Source of the DNA: Kribbella antibiotica
GTDB lineage: Bacteria > Actinomycetota > Actinomycetes > Propionibacteriales > Kribbellaceae
Length of the DNA: 64,000 nucleotides
NCBI RefSeq assembly: GCF_004349055.1
Contig: NZ_SMKX01000007.1
Span: 57,251-121,250, forward strand
Direction of reading: 5' to 3'
The position numbers were made by a program, and so were the translations under genes. This document shows positions 26,491-34,992 of the stretch, piece by piece. The first letter of the stretch is position 1. The number at the start of each line of letters is the position of its first letter. The notes below the pieces were generated by a model. It saw only the letters and a program-made list of their open reading frames with translations, was not told where the DNA came from and did not search any database.

Positions 26491-26539
26491 CTACGCGGGG
26501 ATTTTTCGGGTCCATACGCCGAAAAACTCACGCGTAGTA
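26491..26539. other. Two-part nested hairpin
   Basis: Outer arms ACTACGCG/CGCGTAGT and inner arms TTTTTCGG/CCGAAAAA pair perfectly, separated by 4-nt internal loops and a 9-nt apical loop. Sixteen base pairs with an A/T-rich inner stem stand out in this GC-rich DNA. It could be a terminator, a cruciform or part of a structured RNA. Confidence 0.55.
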
Positions 26540-26788
26540 ACGGCTGGCGCGGCTGGTCGGGCCAACAGCCGGGGGCTTGAACATGAAGCAGTGGGCCTGG
26601 ACAGGTAATTACTTGTTCACGCCCACCACCCGGCCGACGAACCCCCGACGAGTGGACAGCGCCGCGACGAGAAATGGGCAACCAGCTCGGCGGCCGGGGT
26701 CAGCCGGGCGCGGCAGCACCCCGCACCTCGTTGCCAGCGCTTTTCACCACAGCGGAGGGTCACGTTCAAGGCTTCCTCGCTACCGGCC

Positions 26789-26965
26789 GCAACCATAGCG
26801 AGCACCTCAAGCAGCGGTCACGCGATCGCCGACCTCGCCAGTACCTCAACCAGGCACCGGCCCCAGCCAAGCTCTTTATGTAACGCGGCCGCCGCGGCGA
26901 CCAGCCACAGACAACGTGCCCGGCTTGTCCGGAGCGGCGATCAACCATGCACCGCCGTACCGGAA
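26789..26965 (-). repeat. Right arm of the ~177-bp inverted repeat
   Basis: Inverted match to 26113-26290. The ends are approximate: similarity fades into GCAACCATAG on the left and stops after CCGTACCGGAA on the right. It lies 34 bp from the stop of the lacI-type gene. Confidence 0.8.
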
Positions 26966-26999
26966 ACGAACCCGACCCCAAGGGAGCGGGGCCGAGCGA

Positions 27000-28019
27000 T
27001 CACATGGAGGGGGCGGGACCGGTGGAGGGACGGATCACCAACTCGGTGGCTAGCTCGATGTGGAGGGCCTCGAGGGCATGCCGGTCCAGGAGACGGATCA
27101 AGAGCGAAACGGCCATCCGGCCCATCTCGGCCAACGGCTGACGGACGGTGGTGAGCGCTGGGGTGGTGGCCTGACTCAGGTCTAGATCGTCGAAACCGGC
27201 GATCGAGAGCTCACGCGGAACCGAGAGCCCCAGAGCGGCGGCGGCTTGGAGCGCACCCACGGCAGCCTTGTCGTTGAAGGCGATCAACGCCGTAGGGCGG
27301 GGCGTCAACGACAACAACTCCAGGGCGGCTTGGTAGCCGTGGGCGGTGGTGGGGTGGTCGTGGCGGATAAGTGCCGGGTTCGGGAGGATGCCGACGTCGG
27401 CCAGGGCGGCGTGGTGGCCGGAGAGGCGCGCGTCGGCGGCCAACCATTCGCGGGGACCGGCGATGACGCCGATGCGGGTGTGGCCGAGGGACGTCAGGTG
27501 GGCGGTCAGTTGGCGGGCGCCGGAGTGGTGGGCGGCCGAGACTGAGGGGATGTCGCGCGGCAGTGGCGTCCGTGGGTCGACGACGACGAAGGGGAAGCGG
27601 CGGGAGCTGAGGCGGACGAGGTCTTCGCTCGACTCGGGCGGGAGGATCAGGATCGCGCCGGCGAGATCGCGCTGTGCGGGCAGGCGGTTCAGGACCGGGT
27701 CGTGGGCTGCGGCTTCGCCTGCGTTGAGGACTACCTGGCGGCCGTGGCGGTCGAGGGTCTCGGCGATGGACGAGACGATCAGGCCGAAGTAGTCGGTCAG
27801 CAGATACGGGCAGCGGACGTACACAGCACCGTCGACCGGCTTCGGTGTGCCGCCGCGCGGGGCGGGTGCGAGCAGGCCGAGCTCCTCGACTGCTTGCTCG
27901 ACCAGGCGCCGTGTCTCGGGGGACACGCTGCTCTGCTGGTTGAGAACGCGGGACACCGTCGCGCTCGACACCCCGGCCGCGGCCGCGACCTCGCGCACAG
28001 TCGCGCGCTGCCTAGGCAT
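27000..28019 (-). CDS. LacI-family transcriptional regulator
   Basis: A 339-aa sugar-responsive regulator. The N-terminal HTH is TVREVAAAAGVSSATVSRVLN with the hinge helix region after it, followed by a periplasmic-binding-like domain (FVVVDPR, HTRIGVIAG, ALIAFNDKAAVGAL, SIAGFDDLDLSQATTPALTTV). It is divergent from the secreted GH30 glycosidase gene and probably represses it until the sugar product is present. Family regulators bind as dimers to palindromic operators in such spacers. Confidence 0.9.
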   Translation of the reverse strand: MPRQRATVREVAAAAGVSSATVSRVLNQQSSVSPETRRLVEQAVEELGLLAPAPRGGTPKPVDGAVYVRCPYLLTDYFGLIVSSIAETLDRHGRQVVLNAGEAAAHDPVLNRLPAQRDLAGAILILPPESSEDLVRLSSRRFPFVVVDPRTPLPRDIPSVSAAHHSGARQLTAHLTSLGHTRIGVIAGPREWLAADARLSGHHAALADVGILPNPALIRHDHPTTAHGYQAALELLSLTPRPTALIAFNDKAAVGALQAAAALGLSVPRELSIAGFDDLDLSQATTPALTTVRQPLAEMGRMAVSLLIRLLDRHALEALHIELATELVIRPSTGPAPSM

Positions 28020-28020
28020 T

Positions 28021-28129
28021 TGTTACATCGTCTTGTTTCACGCTCAGCACTCTACTCACCCGCCTCGGAGCATTGACAGGGCTCGGATCAGATCGTTTCC
28101 TGAGGGCGTTTGTTGCACTTGTGTTTCAC
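28021..28129. promoter_or_regulatory. Repeated TGTT(A/G)CA...TGTTTCAC motif between lacI and GH30
   Basis: A motif TGTTACA...TTGTTTCAC at 28021-28041 is repeated as TGTTGCA...GTGTTTCAC at 28111-28129, in the same orientation. One copy lies next to each divergent start. They are candidate regulator-binding sites, but neither is a clean LacI palindrome. A TTGACA hexamer at 28073-28078 could be a -35 box for the GH30 gene. Confidence 0.3.
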
Positions 28130-28144
28130 ACCCTGAGGAGTGCG

Positions 28145-30043
28145 ATGCGAACACCGATGATCGCCACCGCCTTGGCGCTCACCACCGGTCTGCTGACCGT
28201 GCCGGCTGCCGAGGCCCACCACCCGACCGCCCAGGCGAGGGTCTGGGTGACGACCCCTGACCGGGCTGAACTACTACACGAGCGCGCGCCCGTGGCCTTC
28301 GAGCGGGACACCAGTGATCTGACGACGATCACGGTCGACCCGCGGACGACGTACCAGACCATCGACGGCTTCGGCGCCTCGATCACGGACTCGTCGGCCG
28401 ATGTGCTGTCCCGGCTGAGCTCGGCGCTGCGCGAGGAGACGTTGCGGAAACTGTTCGACCCCAAGCAAGGCATCGGGGTCAGCTTCCTGCGGCAGCCGGT
28501 TGGTTCGTCCGACTTCACCGCGGCGGCCGAGCACTACACGTTCGACGACGTGGCGCCCGGCGAGACCGACTTCCCGCTGAAGAAGTTCAGCATCAAGCAC
28601 GACGAGCAGCAGGTGCTGCCGCTGCTTCGCCGCGCCAAGCAGTTGAACCCGAGCCTCAAGGTGATGGCGTCCCCGTGGAGCCCGCCGGCTTGGATGAAGA
28701 CGGGCGACTCCCTCGTCGGTGGTCGGCTCAAAGACGACCCGAAGGTGTACGACGCCTACGCGCGCTACCTGGTGAAGTTCGTCGAGGCGTACACGCGGGC
28801 CGGCGTACCGGTCGACTTCCTGTCGATCCAGAACGAGCCGCAGAACCGCAAGCCCGGCGGCTACCCCGGTACCGACGTACCGGTTCGGCAGGAGGCCGAG
28901 GTCATCTCGCGGCTCGGCCCGCTGCTGCACAAGGCGAGCCCGCGGACCAAGATCCTCGGCTACGACCACAACTGGTCGACGCACCCCGGAGACGTCGGGA
29001 CCACCCCGCCCGGCGAGGACCCGGAGACCAACTACCCGTTCAAGCTGCTGCAGACGTCGGCCGCGAAGTGGATCGCCGGTACGGCGTATCACTGCTACTC
29101 GGGCAATGCGGCGGCTCAGACCGCGTTGCACAACGCCTTCCCGGACAAGGGCATCTGGTTCACGGAGTGCTCCGGTTCGCACGGACCGAACGACACCCCG
29201 CCGCAGGTCTTCCGCGGCACGCTCACCTGGCATGCCCGCAACCTGATGCTCGGCACCACCCGCAACTGGGCGAAGTCGGTCGTCAACTGGAACATCGCGC
29301 TCGACTCCACCGGCGGCCCGCACCTCGGCGGTTGTGGGACCTGCACCGGTCTCGTCACGCTGCAGGCCGATGGCACGGTCACCACGGATGCGGAGTACTA
29401 CACGATTGGCCACCTGTCGAAGTTCGTGAAGCCGGGTGCGGTGCGGATCGGGAGTACGTCGTACGGGACGACCGGCTGGAACGGTCAGCTGATGACCACG
29501 GCCTTCCGGAACACCGACGGGTCGACGGCACTCGTCGTACACAACGAGAACGATGAACCGCGGAAGTTCGCGGTGGCGGTCGGCGACAAGTCGTTCGAGT
29601 ACGAGCTGCCTGGTGGTTCGATCGGGACGTTCACCTGGCCGTCAAGCTGGATCTACACCCCGACGCCGGTGTCAATCGCCGGCGCAACCGCGAGTGTCAA
29701 TGGCGCTGAGGCAGGGCTTGCTGTCGACGCGGACGGATCCACCGTCTGGTCGAGCAAGACTGCGCAGGCTCCTGGCCAGTCGATCCAGATCGACCTCGGC
29801 GCCCGCAAGCTGTTCCGTCAGGTCGCACTCGACAGCGGCGGTCAGCTCGGCGACTTCGCCACCAACTGGAACGTTGCCACAAGCAACGATGGCGTGCACT
29901 GGTCGAAGCCGGTGACCGGTACGTCGACCGGCCAGCTCACCACGGTGAACGTGCGACCGACGTACGCGCGCTATGTCCGCATCACCTCGAACGGCACCAG
30001 CGAACACTGGTGGAGTCTGGCGGATGTTCGTTTGTACCGCTAG
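28145..30043 (+). CDS. Secreted GH30 glycoside hydrolase with C-terminal F5/8C (CBM32-like) module
   Basis: A 632-aa secreted enzyme. Signal peptide ends near AEAHH (~residue 22). The (beta/alpha)8 barrel of glycoside hydrolase family 30 follows, with TIDGFGASITDSSA, KVMASPWSPPAWMK, the acid/base Glu in FLSIQNEPQN (near residue 230) and the nucleophile Glu in IWFTECSGS (near residue 340). A beta domain follows, then a ~130-residue discoidin-like module (GQSIQIDLGARKLFRQVALD). GH30 covers beta-glucosylceramidase, beta-1,6-glucanase and xylanase activities; which one applies is not clear. The start has GAGGAG nine bases upstream. Likely controlled by the divergent LacI protein. Confidence 0.9.
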   Translation: MRTPMIATALALTTGLLTVPAAEAHHPTAQARVWVTTPDRAELLHERAPVAFERDTSDLTTITVDPRTTYQTIDGFGASITDSSADVLSRLSSALREETLRKLFDPKQGIGVSFLRQPVGSSDFTAAAEHYTFDDVAPGETDFPLKKFSIKHDEQQVLPLLRRAKQLNPSLKVMASPWSPPAWMKTGDSLVGGRLKDDPKVYDAYARYLVKFVEAYTRAGVPVDFLSIQNEPQNRKPGGYPGTDVPVRQEAEVISRLGPLLHKASPRTKILGYDHNWSTHPGDVGTTPPGEDPETNYPFKLLQTSAAKWIAGTAYHCYSGNAAAQTALHNAFPDKGIWFTECSGSHGPNDTPPQVFRGTLTWHARNLMLGTTRNWAKSVVNWNIALDSTGGPHLGGCGTCTGLVTLQADGTVTTDAEYYTIGHLSKFVKPGAVRIGSTSYGTTGWNGQLMTTAFRNTDGSTALVVHNENDEPRKFAVAVGDKSFEYELPGGSIGTFTWPSSWIYTPTPVSIAGATASVNGAEAGLAVDADGSTVWSSKTAQAPGQSIQIDLGARKLFRQVALDSGGQLGDFATNWNVATSNDGVHWSKPVTGTSTGQLTTVNVRPTYARYVRITSNGTSEHWWSLADVRLYR

Positions 30044-31593
30044 ATCGTGTCGAGCCGGGCGCTGCCCCGTCCGGTTCGCAACTGGTAGCTGGTGCTGACG
30101 CCCGCGTCGGGGTGCAGCTTGTCGACCGCCCGGTACGACAGCTTCGCCTCGTCGCGGGTCACCTCCAGTACGCCGTACCCGTGCTGCCGCATGTCGATCT
30201 GCTTCAGATGCGGGTTGTACTGCAGCCGCTTCTGCTCCTCGGCCTTCGCCCCCGCAACACCCTTGGTGTCACCAGTGTTGGTCGACGACACCGACGGTAC
30301 GACGAACTCCACGCCTGCTCGCTTTGTCCCGGCCGGGTTCCCGGGCGTGCCCGGAGCGAACCCCGTGTTCCACAGCTCGCCGGAGAACGTGTCGTGGTCA
30401 TCCCCGGTGACGACCACCAGGTCGGAAACCCGGTCAGCCGCCAGCGACAGCAGTTCGGTCCGCTCGGCGCCGTACCCGTCCCAGGTGTCCATGAAGGCCC
30501 GCTCACCAGCGGCGCCGGTGACCATGCCCATCATCATGTTCGGGTTGGCGAGCACCTTCCAGCGCGCGCCCGACGAGCGCAGCCCGTTCTCCAGCCAGGC
30601 CTTCTGATCCGGCCCGAGCATCGTCCGGCCGGTCGCATCCGCGGCCTCGCAAACCAGACCTCCGCCGTCGTTGCACGGCTGGTCGTCCTTGTACTGCCGG
30701 TTGTCGATCGCGAACAGCTCGACCGTCTTGCCGAGTCGTAGCGACCGATACGTCCGGGTCATGTCGTTGGCGTACCGCGGGACCGGCATCCGCTCGAACC
30801 ACGTGTGCCAGGCGGCGGACTTCTTCTCCTGGAAGAACAGCTCCGGCAGCGTCCACTTGTTCTTGGTGTAGTTGTTGCGGAACTCGTGATCGTCCCACAG
30901 CGGCAAGAACGCGTGCTGCGCGTGCATCGCCTTCAGGTTCTCGTCGCTGCGGTAGAGGGTGTACTTCGCCCGCATCGACGGCAGGACCTGTGGATAAAGG
31001 TTCAGGTCGATCCCGCGGACACCCGGGACGGTGGCTTCATAGACGTAGTCGCCGAGGCAGACGACCAGGTCGAGCTCCTCCTCGGCGAGGTGCTTGTGGA
31101 CCGAGTAGTAGCCCTCGGTGAAGCCCTGGCAGGTGAAGAAGCCGATCCGCACCGGCTGGTTCGAGTCCGCCGGCCGCAGGGTCTGGAAGCGGCCGATCGG
31201 CGAGACCTTGTCCTTGCCGCGGAACTGGTAGAAGTACTCCTCCCCCGCGGCCAGCCCGTTCGCCGGGAAGTGCACGCAGCCGTCCCACTGCTTCTCCGCG
31301 ATCACCGTCTCGACGATGACCGGCCGGGACAGATCGCGGTGCCGCGAGACCACGACCGCCAACTCGGCATCCCCGTCGAAGAGCCCGCGCGGCACCCGGG
31401 TCCACAGCATCGCGCCGTCGGTCCGCGGGACCCCGGCCATCACGCCCTCGGGGAACGTCGCCCCGACGACCAGCGTCGGCGACGCGTCGGCCGCCGTACG
31501 GAGCGTCGGCGTACCGAATGCCTGGGAGGGCGCGGCAACCGCCGCACCAAGAACACCTACCGTGCCGAGAACGGTACGCCGAGTCACAGTCAT
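30040..31593 (-). CDS. phoD: PhoD-like alkaline phosphatase/phosphodiesterase (Tat-exported)
   Basis: A 517-aa PhoD-family enzyme. A twin-arginine signal TRRTVLGTVGVLGAAVA leads to an N-terminal PhoD_N domain and a metallophosphatase domain. Visible metal-site segments are FFTCQGF, VCLGDYVYEA, LPLWDDHEFRNNY and VVTGDDHDTF. PhoD enzymes use calcium and iron to release phosphate from esters or teichoic acids outside the cell. It is convergent with and overlaps the GH30 gene by four bases. A palindrome lies 10 bases upstream of its start. Confidence 0.88.
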   Translation of the reverse strand: MTVTRRTVLGTVGVLGAAVAAPSQAFGTPTLRTAADASPTLVVGATFPEGVMAGVPRTDGAMLWTRVPRGLFDGDAELAVVVSRHRDLSRPVIVETVIAEKQWDGCVHFPANGLAAGEEYFYQFRGKDKVSPIGRFQTLRPADSNQPVRIGFFTCQGFTEGYYSVHKHLAEEELDLVVCLGDYVYEATVPGVRGIDLNLYPQVLPSMRAKYTLYRSDENLKAMHAQHAFLPLWDDHEFRNNYTKNKWTLPELFFQEKKSAAWHTWFERMPVPRYANDMTRTYRSLRLGKTVELFAIDNRQYKDDQPCNDGGGLVCEAADATGRTMLGPDQKAWLENGLRSSGARWKVLANPNMMMGMVTGAAGERAFMDTWDGYGAERTELLSLAADRVSDLVVVTGDDHDTFSGELWNTGFAPGTPGNPAGTKRAGVEFVVPSVSSTNTGDTKGVAGAKAEEQKRLQYNPHLKQIDMRQHGYGVLEVTRDEAKLSYRAVDKLHPDAGVSTSYQLRTGRGSARLDTI

Positions 31594-31603
31594 GACCAGA
31601 ATA

Positions 31604-31618
31604 ATGAAAGATTTTCAT
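31604..31618. promoter_or_regulatory. A/T-rich palindrome ATGAAA-GAT-TTTCAT upstream of phoD
   Basis: A 15-base inverted repeat with 6-bp arms, strikingly A/T-rich for this genome, ten bases before the phoD start. It could be a regulator site or part of the core promoter. No resemblance to a PHO box (tandem GTTCACC-like units) was seen. Confidence 0.35.
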
Positions 31619-31705
31619 GAACAGCGGAAGACCTCACGGCAACCCGAAGTCGGCGAGAGGAAACCGAAACAGCTGCGTCACGCCCTCTTGCTACCGTCCG
31701 GACGC

Positions 31706-32233
31706 ATGATCGAGGACCTCGAACTGCGCGCCGTACCGAGCACCGATCCCACCGTGCGAGCACTCGCCACCGCGCAGCAGGCCGAGCTCGCCGCCCTGTA
31801 CGGCGACGATCAGCCGCAGGTCGAACTGCATCCCGACATCACGTTCACGCTGCTCATCCTCGAGGGCAGCCCGGTCGGTTGCATCGGACTGCAGCCGGTG
31901 GAGCCCGGTCTGGGCGAGATCAAGCGCATGTACGTCGAGCCGTCCGCCCGCGGCTGGGGCCTGTCCCGCAAACTCCTCACCGAGGTCGAGGCAGACGCCC
32001 GACGCAAGGGCATCAACCGTCTACGCCTGGAGACCGGCAACCTGCAGCACGAGGCAATCGCCCTCTACACAAACCACGGCTACACCCGGACACCGCCGTT
32101 CCCGCCCTTCGAGAACGAGGTCGCTTCGCTGTGCTTCGCGAAGGATCTAGGCGAGGTCGAGGACGAGGGCGTCGCCGTCTCGGTGGAAGCCGAGGCGATT
32201 CAGGTACGGCGAGGAGTCGCGCATCCGGGGTGA
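31706..32233 (+). CDS. GNAT N-acetyltransferase
   Basis: A 175-aa acetyltransferase. Acetyl-CoA motif A is IKRMYVEPSARGWGLSRKLL (Q/RxxGxG/A as RGWGLS), and motif B includes LRLETGNLQHEAIALYTNHGYTR. ATG 31706 has a TACCGT -10 ending eight bases before it. The last ~29 codons overlap the convergent membrane-protein gene; they extend beyond the usual GNAT end (CFAKDL), so the tail may be dispensable. The acceptor substrate is unknown. Confidence 0.85.
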   Translation: MIEDLELRAVPSTDPTVRALATAQQAELAALYGDDQPQVELHPDITFTLLILEGSPVGCIGLQPVEPGLGEIKRMYVEPSARGWGLSRKLLTEVEADARRKGINRLRLETGNLQHEAIALYTNHGYTRTPPFPPFENEVASLCFAKDLGEVEDEGVAVSVEAEAIQVRRGVAHPG

Positions 32234-32761
32234 GGCGAGGACCTGGGTGAAGCCCTGGTCGGTGAACACATCGGAGCGCCGGTAGACGAACTCACCCGGC
32301 GTGAAGTCGCGGTAGGCCGGGAGGACGTAGTCGAGGTCGATCTGGGCGCGGCCGGAGCCGGCGTCGTGGGCCAGGACGACCCCGACGGTGGTCTCGCCGC
32401 GCTGGACGAGGAACGCGTACGGCGTCCGGCCGAGGACGAAACCGGGGTTGAAGCGGCTGATGTCGCGACTGTGCGCGGCCAGCACGTGCGTCAGATAGGC
32501 GTCGTCGGAGTTGACCCGGAGCACCGCGTACTCGGCGTCGTCGTGGCGGTGCCGCAGCAGCCGCCAGAGGTGCACGACGTTGATGACGGCCAGTACGGCG
32601 TTCATGCCGACCATCGGCCAGACGCCGATGACGAGGTTGAACCCGACCAGGACGATGCAACCGATCAGGTTCAGTAACCGCAACCGCAGGATCCGCGTCT
32701 GGAGCAGTGACACCACCACCAACGCGGATCCGCCCCAGCCGATGATGCTCCAGACGTCCAC
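32147..32761 (-). CDS. YgjV-like membrane protein with C-terminal GNAT-like domain
   Basis: A 204-aa protein. Residues ~1-75 form three membrane helices (WSIIGWGGSALVVVSLLQTR, LLNLIGCIVLVGFNLVIGVW, MVGMNAVLAVINVVHLWRLL), resembling the YgjV inner-membrane family. The C-terminal ~120 residues look like an incomplete GNAT-type fold (VGVVLAHDAG, FTDQGFTQVLA, YLNRLGFHRDGDALVLDL). GTG 32761 is chosen because the first helix begins there and TACGCT ends six bases upstream. The function is unknown; membrane tethering of an acyltransferase-like domain is a guess. It overlaps the GNAT gene tail by 87 bp. Confidence 0.72.
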   Translation of the reverse strand: MDVWSIIGWGGSALVVVSLLQTRILRLRLLNLIGCIVLVGFNLVIGVWPMVGMNAVLAVINVVHLWRLLRHRHDDAEYAVLRVNSDDAYLTHVLAAHSRDISRFNPGFVLGRTPYAFLVQRGETTVGVVLAHDAGSGRAQIDLDYVLPAYRDFTPGEFVYRRSDVFTDQGFTQVLASPRMRDSSPYLNRLGFHRDGDALVLDLA

Positions 32762-32767
32762 AGCGCG

Positions 32768-32782
32768 AGCGTAGACCAGACT
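32768..32782. promoter_or_regulatory. Closely spaced divergent -10 elements
   Basis: For the minus strand, TACGCT (32773 to 32768) ends six bases before GTG 32761. For the plus strand, CAGACT (32777-32782) ends six bases before GTG 32789 and keeps the A2 and T6 of TANNNT. The divergent start codons are only 27 bases apart. Confidence 0.4.
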
Positions 32783-32788
32783 GGGACA

Positions 32789-33517
32789 GTGACCGAACTC
32801 CTGCTGCTGAACGGCGAACCACTCCACACCGTGCCTCCGGCGTTGCTCCGGGCAACCAGCTACGGGCACTTCTCGTCGATGCAGGTCCGCGGCGGCCGGG
32901 TCGACGGACTGGACCTGCACTTCGAGCGCCTCGACCGGAGCTCACGAGAGGTCTTCGGCCAGTCGCTGCCGGCTGATCGGATCCGGCGCGAACTGCGGCT
33001 GGCGGCCATCGCGGACTGCAGCCTCCGAGTCAACGTCTTCTCGGGTGCCGGCGAGCTCGACCTGCTGATTCGAGTCAGCCCGCCGGTGGAGCCCGCAACA
33101 GATCCGGTCGGCTTGCGGTTGGTCGAGCACCAGCGTGCGCTGCCACATCTCAAACACACCGGAACGTTCGACCTGATCTATTTCGGAGATGATGCGCTCT
33201 TCCACACCGCTGCCGGCGAGATCTCCGAGGCGTCGATCTGGAACATCTGCTTCGCGCGCGGCACGACCATCGTGTTCCCCGCGGCACCCGTACTGAACGG
33301 GATTCGGCAGCAAGTGCTTCAGCGGGGATTGTCAGCGTTCACAACGCAGCCGGTGCTGGTGAGCGAGCTCGGGGGCTACGACGCGGCGTACCTGACGAAC
33401 TCGATCGACCCCGCGTTACCGGTTGCCTCCATCGGTGACAGCACCTTCGCGCCCCATCCGGAGTCGGCCGCGACGATCGCGGCCGCCTACGCGACGCAGG
33501 AAGCACAACCGATCTAG
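32789..33517 (+). CDS. Class IV aminotransferase (PLP-dependent, fold type IV)
   Basis: A 242-aa enzyme of the branched-chain aminotransferase/aminodeoxychorismate lyase fold. Seen are the early Arg-containing GLDLHFERLDRSS, the segment LKHTGTFDLIYFGDDAL where the PLP lysine would fall (LPHLKHTG), the GEISEASIWNICF block, and LNGIRQQVLQRG near the end. It is shorter than IlvE (about 300) and closer to the PabC-like group. The substrate is not predicted. Its end overlaps the cca gene stop by four bases. Confidence 0.82.
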   Translation: MTELLLLNGEPLHTVPPALLRATSYGHFSSMQVRGGRVDGLDLHFERLDRSSREVFGQSLPADRIRRELRLAAIADCSLRVNVFSGAGELDLLIRVSPPVEPATDPVGLRLVEHQRALPHLKHTGTFDLIYFGDDALFHTAAGEISEASIWNICFARGTTIVFPAAPVLNGIRQQVLQRGLSAFTTQPVLVSELGGYDAAYLTNSIDPALPVASIGDSTFAPHPESAATIAAAYATQEAQPI

Positions 33518-34974
33518 CCGCGCTCGGACCACCAGCGGAGGAGTTCCTCGCGGGCGCGCTCTTCGCCGAGCGGGCCCTGGTCGAGGCGGAGCTCCATCAG
33601 GAACTTGTAGGCCTCGCCGACCTCGCGGCCGGGCGGCACGTCGAGGATCTGCATGATTTGGTTGCCGTCGAGGTCCGGGCGCAGGGAGTCGAGCTCCTCC
33701 TGCTCCTGCAGGCGGGCGATCCGCTCCTCGAGGTCGCTGTACGCGGCCCGCAGCGACTCCGCCCGGCGCCGGTTCCGCGTGGTGCAGTCGGCGCGGGTCA
33801 GGACATGCAGGCGCTCCAGCTGATCACCGGCATCGCGGACATAACGCCGTACGGCGGAGTCGGTCCACTCGCCCTCGCCATAGCCGTGGAAGCGCAGGTG
33901 CAGCTCGATCAGCGTGCTGACCTGGTCGATCTGCTCGTTGCTGAACCGCAGCGCCTTCATCCGCTTCTTGGCCAGTTTGGCGCCGACGACGTCGTGGTGA
34001 TGGAACGTCACCTTGCCGCCGTCCTCGAACCGGCGCGTCTTCGGTTTTCCGATGTCGTGGATCAGCGAAGCGAACCGGATCACGAAATCCGGCGTCGGAA
34101 CAGATAGACGCGATTCCAGATCGATCGCCTGATCTAGGACGGTGAGGGAGTGCTGGTAGACATCCTTGTGCCGGTGGTGCTCGTCCTCGGTGAGCTTCAG
34201 CGCGGGCAGCTCGGGCAGCACGTGGTCGGCCAGGCCGGTCGAAACCAGCAGGTCGAGCCCGATCCGCGGGTGCTGAGCGCAGATCAGCTTCTCCAGCTCG
34301 TCGCGGACGCGCTCGGCCGACACGATCGTGATCCGGTCGGCCATCGCGGTCATCGCGGCGACCACGGCCGGGTCCGGCGTGAAGCCGAGCTGGGCGGCGA
34401 ACCGGGCCGCGCGCATCATCCGCAGCGGGTCGTCGGAGAACGAGTCCTCCGGGCTGCCGGGCGTCCGGATCACCTTGTTCGCGACGTCGGCCATGCCGCC
34501 GTACGGGTCGACGAACTCGTGCGACGGGAGCCGCACGGCCATCGCGTTCATCGCGAAGTCGCGCCGGGCCAGGTCGCCTTCGAGGCTGTCGCCGTAGGAC
34601 ACCTCCGGTTTGCGCGAGGTGGGATCGTAGGACTCCGACCGATAGGTCGTGACCTCCAGGACCCACTCACCCTTGCGACAACCGATGGTGCCGAACGCCT
34701 TGCCGATATCCCAGACATGGTCCGCCCAGCCGGCCAGCAGCCGCTCGACCGCATCGGGGTGCGCTGATGTCGCGAAGTCCAGATCCTTGCTGCCCCGGCC
34801 GAGCAGAATGTCCCGGACCGGACCGCCGACGAGCACGATCTCGTGCCCGGCAGCGACGAACCGGTCCCCCAGTTCGTCAACGACAGGGGCGATCGCCAGC
34901 AGTGACTGGACGCCTTGGCGCTGTACAGCAGAGAGCGATCCCGGAGAGGCTGACTGGTCGGCAAATGGTGACAC
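33514..34974 (-). CDS. cca: CCA tRNA nucleotidyltransferase
   Basis: A 486-aa enzyme that adds or repairs the 3'-CCA end of tRNA. The nucleotidyltransferase motif is LVGGPVRDILLGRGSKDLDFAT, followed by RRDFAMNAMAVRL, the RNA-binding RMMRAARFAAQLGF, and a C-terminal HD domain (LIHDIGKPKTRRF, TFHHHDVVGAKL). The order with the murJ region matches pcnA/cca of mycobacteria. GTG 34974 is the start, with a TAACCT -10 eight bases upstream, indicating leaderless expression. Confidence 0.94.
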   Translation of the reverse strand: MSPFADQSASPGSLSAVQRQGVQSLLAIAPVVDELGDRFVAAGHEIVLVGGPVRDILLGRGSKDLDFATSAHPDAVERLLAGWADHVWDIGKAFGTIGCRKGEWVLEVTTYRSESYDPTSRKPEVSYGDSLEGDLARRDFAMNAMAVRLPSHEFVDPYGGMADVANKVIRTPGSPEDSFSDDPLRMMRAARFAAQLGFTPDPAVVAAMTAMADRITIVSAERVRDELEKLICAQHPRIGLDLLVSTGLADHVLPELPALKLTEDEHHRHKDVYQHSLTVLDQAIDLESRLSVPTPDFVIRFASLIHDIGKPKTRRFEDGGKVTFHHHDVVGAKLAKKRMKALRFSNEQIDQVSTLIELHLRFHGYGEGEWTDSAVRRYVRDAGDQLERLHVLTRADCTTRNRRRAESLRAAYSDLEERIARLQEQEELDSLRPDLDGNQIMQILDVPPGREVGEAYKFLMELRLDQGPLGEERAREELLRWWSERG

Positions 34975-34982
34975 GGGGAACT

Positions 34983-34992
34983 AGGTTACGGT
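34983..34992. promoter_or_regulatory. Overlapping divergent -10 elements between cca and DUF6049
   Basis: Within the 24-bp spacer, TAACCT reads on the minus strand (34988 to 34983) and TACGGT on the plus strand (34987-34992). The two hexamers share two base pairs. The plus element ends six bases before GTG 34999 and the minus element eight before GTG 34974. This looks like a bidirectional, mutually exclusive leaderless promoter. Confidence 0.5.

Larger units (their letters stand above)
26033..26999. other. Gene-free 967-bp segment bounded by inverted repeats
   Basis: No open frame here has convincing coding character. The segment holds two ~177-bp inverted arms (26113-26290 and 26789-26965), a 40-base GGGGAG...CTCCCC element (26382-26421) and a two-part hairpin (26491-26539). 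Both arms share an open frame containing RRPRYIKSLAG, but each runs into unrelated sequence. It may be a non-autonomous mobile element, two inverted copies of a dispersed repeat, or a structured RNA locus. Confidence 0.55.

Noticed and set aside
26766..26981. 71-codon minus-strand frame containing RRPRYIKSLAG
   Set aside because: The same reading occurs in the opposite inverted-repeat arm but continues into unrelated sequence. It follows from the DNA repeat; there is no start with a ribosome site.
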